From assembly GCA_949123685.1 (NCBI GenBank), contig CASBHZ010000114.1, positions 1 through 7,335 of the forward strand: DNA of 7,335 bases. Reading direction: 5' to 3'. Made by a program: the position numbers and the translations under genes. The DNA is from an uncultured Bacteroidales bacterium (GTDB taxonomy: Bacteria > Bacteroidota > Bacteroidia > Bacteroidales > Muribaculaceae). Shown here in pieces: positions 5,362 through 7,335 of this stretch (its first letter is position 1; each line of letters starts with the position of its first letter). Under the pieces are notes generated by a model. That model was not told where the DNA came from and ran no database searches. It saw only the letters and a list, made by a program, of their open reading frames with translations.

Positions 5362-5919
5362 TCATCTAAATTTGACCTTGGGAGCTTGCTCTGCGGTTTT
5401 CTTTACCTTCTTAACCCAGCATTGCTTTTGGTCACTCCAATATATGCCGTTCCTTTTGAGAACTTTATCAAAAGCCTTTTGGATTTCTTCATCTTCAAGT
5501 CCTGCATAGTTCCAATCCGTTTCATCATTCCAGCCAGTACTTGAATTGAAATAATCATTCAAATCTACTGCCCGTTCAATATAGTTGTCTGAAAGTTCTA
5601 ATTTGGGAGCTACTTCTTCAATTTGATAGCTCTTTCTGAGTTCCCTTTTTTCTACTGTACGATTGTAGAAAAATACGGCAAATAATACAAGCGGTATAAG
5701 CACGATACTCCATAATACCTTAACGAGTGTATCACTTTCTCCTTTTTCACGCTCTAAATGCTTGGAACATGCTAATACGATCAATCATACAATACCCCAG
5801 AATAGGGATAAAAAGAACCGGTTTACAGAATTACGTCCTTTTCGGGAAGCTAATACAGCGGTGGCAATAGAAATACCCAATGCAAACAGAATACAAAAGA
5901 AACCTACTATAAGTTCCAT
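5362..5919 (-). pseudogene. Three-helix membrane protein, 185 codons, split by an in-frame TGA
   Basis: Starting at Met 5919 the frame reads MELIVGFFCILFALGIS, reaches FFLSLFWGIV and then TGA (5785-5787, codon 45), and continues in the same frame as LIVLACSKHLEREKGE to the stop at 5362. A TGG-to-TGA change would explain it. Predicted membrane helices are at about residues 2-24, 34-52 (the one carrying the stop) and 65-86, followed by a soluble 100-residue tail rich in E, D, K and W (NSSTGWNDETDWNYAGL, YWSDQKQCWVKK). Translation could restart at the TTG after the TGA, giving a 140-aa one-helix product, but the start is weak. A second in-frame Met at 5955 is possible. No family recognised. It is probably transcribed from the divergent promoter near 6180, after the 58-aa ORF. 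Confidence 0.65.
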
Positions 5920-5922
5920 GGT

Positions 5923-6124
5923 GGCGAATTTTAACGAGTTCTCCACGACAGCCATAGGAGAAGTTTAACAATGTTAGTTGTTAAAGAAAGTGGGCTGCCC
6001 CTGTGCATACTCGTTAGGTATCGCCAAACACCTGTATATACGCGCAGTAGGGCAATCCACAAGTATGAGCTGTCCTCTGTGCCTCGTATATACCTCTTGA
6101 TAATTTGGCGATTTCAACGAGTAT
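5923..6124. repeat. Three copies of a 16-17-bp motif (ggcga...aacgagt) in alternating orientation
   Basis: ggcgaattttaacgagt at 5923-5939, its inverted form actcgttaggtatcgcc at 6009-6025, and ggcgatttcaacgagt at 6107-6122. The middle copy can pair with either outer copy, so two exclusive stems are possible. Between copies 2 and 3 lies a second inverted pair, gtatatacg (6034-6042) and cgtatatac (6085-6093), nested inside the larger stem. Copies 2 and 3 lie within the 58-aa ORF; copy 1 lies just upstream of the membrane gene start. Confidence 0.55.
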
Positions 6125-6150
6125 AAGGCACTTTCCTTATTATATTCCAA
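5974..6150 (-). CDS. Small hypothetical protein, 58 aa (start uncertain)
   Basis: From TTG 6150 the minus strand reads LEYNKESALYSLKSPNYQEV, then YTRHRGQLILVDCPTARIYR, then CLAIPNEYAQGQPTFFNN and a stop at 5974-5976. The composition is protein-like and the frame is open upstream to the promoter, but has no ATG. An ATG at 6168-6170 lies one frame away; one extra C in the ttcggg run would join it to give MSFRDKVLEYNK. Either the gene uses TTG or its 5' end has lost a base. The stop is 54 bases before the start of the membrane gene on the same strand, so the two probably form a unit. Alternatively this is a structured non-coding leader, since the region is full of inverted repeats. Confidence 0.4.
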   Translation of the reverse strand: MEYNKESALYSLKSPNYQEVYTRHRGQLILVDCPTARIYRCLAIPNEYAQGQPTFFNN

Positions 6151-6172
6151 AACTTTGTCCCGAAAGACATTA

Positions 6173-6201
6173 CAAAGATAGCGAGAAAATTTCTATCTTT
6201 G
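6173..6201. promoter_or_regulatory. Palindromic divergent promoter region
   Basis: caaagatag (6173-6181) and ctatctttg (6193-6201) are a perfect 9-bp inverted repeat with an 11-base spacer. Each arm contains a perfect -7 box TATCTTTG: plus strand at 6194-6201, 32 bases before the zinc-ribbon ATG, and minus strand at 6173-6180, facing the 58-aa ORF and the membrane gene. Neither has an obvious TTTG -33 box. The symmetry could also be an operator for a dimeric regulator. Confidence 0.55.
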
Positions 6202-6232
6202 CATAGATATATTTAGTTTAAGCTGTTTAAAG

Positions 6233-6445
6233 ATGAAAGAAGTTATTGTTACATGTCCATATTGCGGAGCCAAAAACCACTTTTATCCTCCAAAAACTAC
6301 TGAGATTCCAGGTATTCAATGCATCAGCTGTGAAAAATTACTACTTCCTGTGATTTACGATTTACAACTATCTGATTCCCATCAATCGAGTAATGAGAAG
6401 GAAGACCAAATGAAGTACCGTCAGGATATTGAAGAAGTTGAGTAA
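6233..6445 (+). CDS. Zinc-ribbon protein, 70 aa
   Basis: MKEVIVTCPYCG opens a compact four-cysteine ribbon: C8-x2-C11 and C30-x2-C33 (CISCEK), spaced by 18 residues, typical of a structural zinc site. A charged tail follows, ending QMKYRQDIEEVE. The start is fixed by the promoter box 32 bases upstream and the lack of an earlier in-frame Met. The last 122 bases overlap the end of the convergent 166-aa gene, which is unusual, but the N-terminal ribbon is clear. Possible roles are DNA or protein binding in regulation of the element; this is not shown by the sequence. Confidence 0.7.
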   Translation: MKEVIVTCPYCGAKNHFYPPKTTEIPGIQCISCEKLLLPVIYDLQLSDSHQSSNEKEDQMKYRQDIEEVE

Positions 6446-6824
6446 CATATTCATTTAGTTCTTCTTCTTTCCCTGCAAATTCCTCTTTGAAGAAATTTGC
6501 TATTTCATTGTATCCATGTAGTTGTATTGATTTTTTTATAATCCTTTTGTCTCTATAATCGGGATTAGCTTTCATTTTACTCCGTATCGTAATATCATTG
6601 AATAGCTTACGAAGACAAAGAATGCCTAAACTATCACCAAGTTTCGGAAACTTCTCCATAAACCGTCCTTTTAGAAGGTGAAGACGCAAAGAATGTTTTT
6701 CTTCCTCCTTGTAATCAAACTGTTCTTCAAACATAATTTGATTGTTTCGTTCTCCTTTGACTATGATATTAGCCTCTTTACCACCGTGGTCTTGAACTTC
6801 GATTGAAATAATTGTCCTGTTCAT
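6324..6824 (-). CDS. Hypothetical soluble protein, 166 aa
   Basis: Starts MNRTIISIEVQDHGGKEANI and continues with charged alternating strands and helices (EEQFDYKEEEKHSLRLHLLK, FPKLGDSLGILCLRKLF, NEIANFFKEEFAGKEEELNEY) to a beta-like end GNQIVVNRKSQEVVIFHS. No signal peptide, membrane helix or recognised motif; it is likely cytoplasmic. Codon composition and length support a real gene. Its 3' end runs 122 bases into the convergent zinc-ribbon gene. The 143-base gap to the divergent 55-aa gene holds that gene's promoter, but I found no convincing promoter for this one (AAAATTTG near the start is one base off consensus). Could be either cargo effector or regulator; function unknown. Confidence 0.7.
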   Translation of the reverse strand: MNRTIISIEVQDHGGKEANIIVKGERNNQIMFEEQFDYKEEEKHSLRLHLLKGRFMEKFPKLGDSLGILCLRKLFNDITIRSKMKANPDYRDKRIIKKSIQLHGYNEIANFFKEEFAGKEEELNEYVTQLLQYPDGTSFGLPSHYSIDGNQIVVNRKSQEVVIFHS

Positions 6825-6911
6825 ATTTACAAATTTTCCTTATTCTATATCTGAAAACTTTGGAAGTATAAGTAAATGATTTATAGTAGCATTAGTAAAA
6901 TGATTATTCTA

Positions 6912-6942
6912 TTGTGCAGCCTAAAAACTTGTTCTAATTTTG
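6912..6942 (+). promoter_or_regulatory. Promoter of the 55-aa gene
   Basis: TTG (6912-6914) and TAATTTTG (6935-6942) are separated by 20 bases, close to the Bacteroidetes consensus. Expected start of transcription is about 6949, leaving a 19-base leader before the ATG. Confidence 0.6.
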
Positions 6943-6967
6943 TGTCAAATTTTAATATGAATTGATT

Positions 6968-7135
6968 ATGGAAAGATTAATGCTTTATGTTAACAGTATT
7001 TTCCCATGCGGCATGCCATACTTATCAGTAAATGGTTATTCATTTGAATGGATTGGTACACATTGGAATTTGGTAGGAATATCCGAACCAACAAGTTTGG
7101 ATATTAGTGAACTTGACCTTGAAAACGAGGTTTAA
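6968..7135 (+). CDS. Small hypothetical protein, 55 aa, at the right end of the element
   Basis: Reads MERLMLYVNSIFPCGMPYLS, VNGYSFEWIGTHWNLVGIS, then an acidic end LDISELDLENEV. Aromatic and beta-like in the middle, acidic at the end; no membrane segment. It has its own promoter and its own hairpin terminator starting 9 bases after the stop, so it is a complete one-gene unit, which strengthens the call despite its length. It is the last gene before the right inverted repeat. Family not recognised. Confidence 0.65.
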   Translation: MERLMLYVNSIFPCGMPYLSVNGYSFEWIGTHWNLVGISEPTSLDISELDLENEV

Positions 7136-7144
7136 GAAACGAAA

Positions 7145-7184
7145 TAACGGGAATAGCCATCAAAGTTATTCCCGTTACTGTTTT
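7145..7184 (+). terminator. Hairpin terminator after the 55-aa gene
   Basis: taacgggaata (7145-7155) and tattcccgtta (7167-7177) form a perfect 11-bp stem with an 11-base loop, followed by ctgtttta. The T run is short, so termination may be partial. It would also shield the right end of the element. Confidence 0.7.
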
Positions 7185-7212
7185 ATCAGTTATTATAAAT
7201 CATACAAGCCTA

Positions 7213-7238
7213 TTAGGGTATTGTCGTAAATACTCACC
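7213..7238 (-). repeat. Right terminal inverted repeat of the IS1595-family element
   Basis: Exact reverse complement of 2797-2822 over 26 bases, followed directly by the second copy of the target duplication. Confidence 0.93.
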
Positions 7239-7246
7239 AAAAATTA
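7239..7246. repeat. 8-bp target duplication, right copy (aaaaatta)
   Basis: Identical to 2789-2796 and abutting the right inverted repeat. Confidence 0.92.
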
Positions 7247-7335
7247 ATTTATATATGTAAGTAATGAGATCTTGCACTATAAAACTTGTTCTTTTTGGCT
7301 GTTCTTACATTGTAATTCAGTCGCATATAAGCATA
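7247..7335. other. AT-rich flank right of the transposon, no supported gene
   Basis: Before the insertion this joined the stretch at 2694-2796, which is also gene-free. Only a 25-codon minus-strand frame (7249-7326) is present here, too short to support. Confidence 0.5.

Larger units (their letters stand above)
2797..7238 (+). mobile_element. IS1595-family (ISXO2-like) transposon with cargo genes, interrupted by an IS4-family element
   Basis: The ends are 26-bp perfect inverted repeats (2797-2822 and 7213-7238) flanked by a perfect 8-bp direct repeat. The transposase at 2950-5126 is ISXO2-like. The element is 4442 bp; without the nested IS4 insertion and its duplicated 9 bp it would be 3123 bp, several times the size of a minimal IS1595 member. 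The extra length is five or six small genes on both strands between the transposase and the right end, all inside the inverted repeats. Some IS1595 members are known to carry passenger genes; this cargo set is not one I recognise. The transposase is dead here, but the intact ends could still be used by a related active copy. Confidence 0.9.

Noticed and set aside
5770..5784. Lipoprotein signal (IVLAC) at the start of the 140-aa downstream frame
   Set aside because: Only a few residues precede the cysteine and the segment is the second half of a membrane helix in the unbroken gene.
5785..5787. TGA in the membrane gene as a reassigned tryptophan codon
   Set aside because: TGA also serves as the stop of the IS1595-family transposase at its normal length, and a TAA nonsense codon is present in the same element, so ordinary mutation is simpler.
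6007..6124. Integron attC site (GTTAGGT with a distant AAC motif)
   Set aside because: The order of core and inverse core is wrong for attC and the RYYYAAC match fails; the symmetry is better described as an inverted repeat.
2780..7265. gtaagtaat direct repeat at 2780-2788 and 7257-7265 on both sides of the transposon
   Set aside because: It is at unequal distance from the ends and the sequence is AT-rich; the 8-bp duplication abutting the ends explains the insertion fully.
7249..7326. 25-aa minus-strand frame MRLNYNVRTAKKNK...
   Set aside because: Too short, no promoter visible before the window ends, and no recognisable family.

Overview
The window looks like a stretch of a gut-type Bacteroidales chromosome or accessory region. 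Several genes are preceded by the Bacteroidetes promoter pattern (TAnnTTTG, in the best cases with a TTG/TTTG box 19-20 bases upstream) and lack Shine-Dalgarno sites. The recognisable parts (a DUF1016 protein, an ArdA-like tail, a phage tail chaperone, IS1595- and IS4-family elements) are all common in that order. The first 47 bases are not biological: they are the end of the Illumina P5 adapter, an 8-base index and the Read 1 primer, so this is a raw contig end.

Left part (48-1876) is a mosaic of damaged genes. A DUF1016/YhcG-type gene runs off the contig and is frameshifted. A GC-rich prophage scrap holds a tail assembly chaperone with a classical A AAA AAC slippery site, and its frameshifted extension is broken by further indels. 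A 52-aa membrane protein follows on the minus strand. Next come two minus-strand C-terminal scraps, one of unknown origin and one resembling the antirestriction protein ArdA. An AT-rich gene for a secreted protein (1977-2693) is intact.

The main structure is a transposon at 2797-7238. It has perfect 26-bp inverted ends and a perfect 8-bp target duplication (aaaaatta), as expected of the IS1595 family. Its ISXO2-like transposase was disrupted twice: by a nonsense codon at position 20 and by a complete 1310-bp IS4-family element (3284-4593, 9-bp target duplication aaactgcgt, near-perfect 19-bp ends, intact YREK transposase). Removing the IS4 copy restores a 285-codon reading frame apart from the nonsense codon.

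Unusually, about 2.1 kb of cargo lies between the transposase and the right end. It holds a 56-aa basic protein, a three-helix membrane protein split by a TGA, a 58-aa ORF, a four-cysteine zinc-ribbon protein that overlaps a 166-aa protein tail to tail, and a 55-aa protein followed by a hairpin terminator. A 9-bp palindrome carries back-to-back -7 boxes and organises two divergent units in the cargo. I recognise none of the cargo families; this cargo-carrying IS1595 element is the best candidate for something undescribed. The transposase copy here is dead unless it is complemented in trans.
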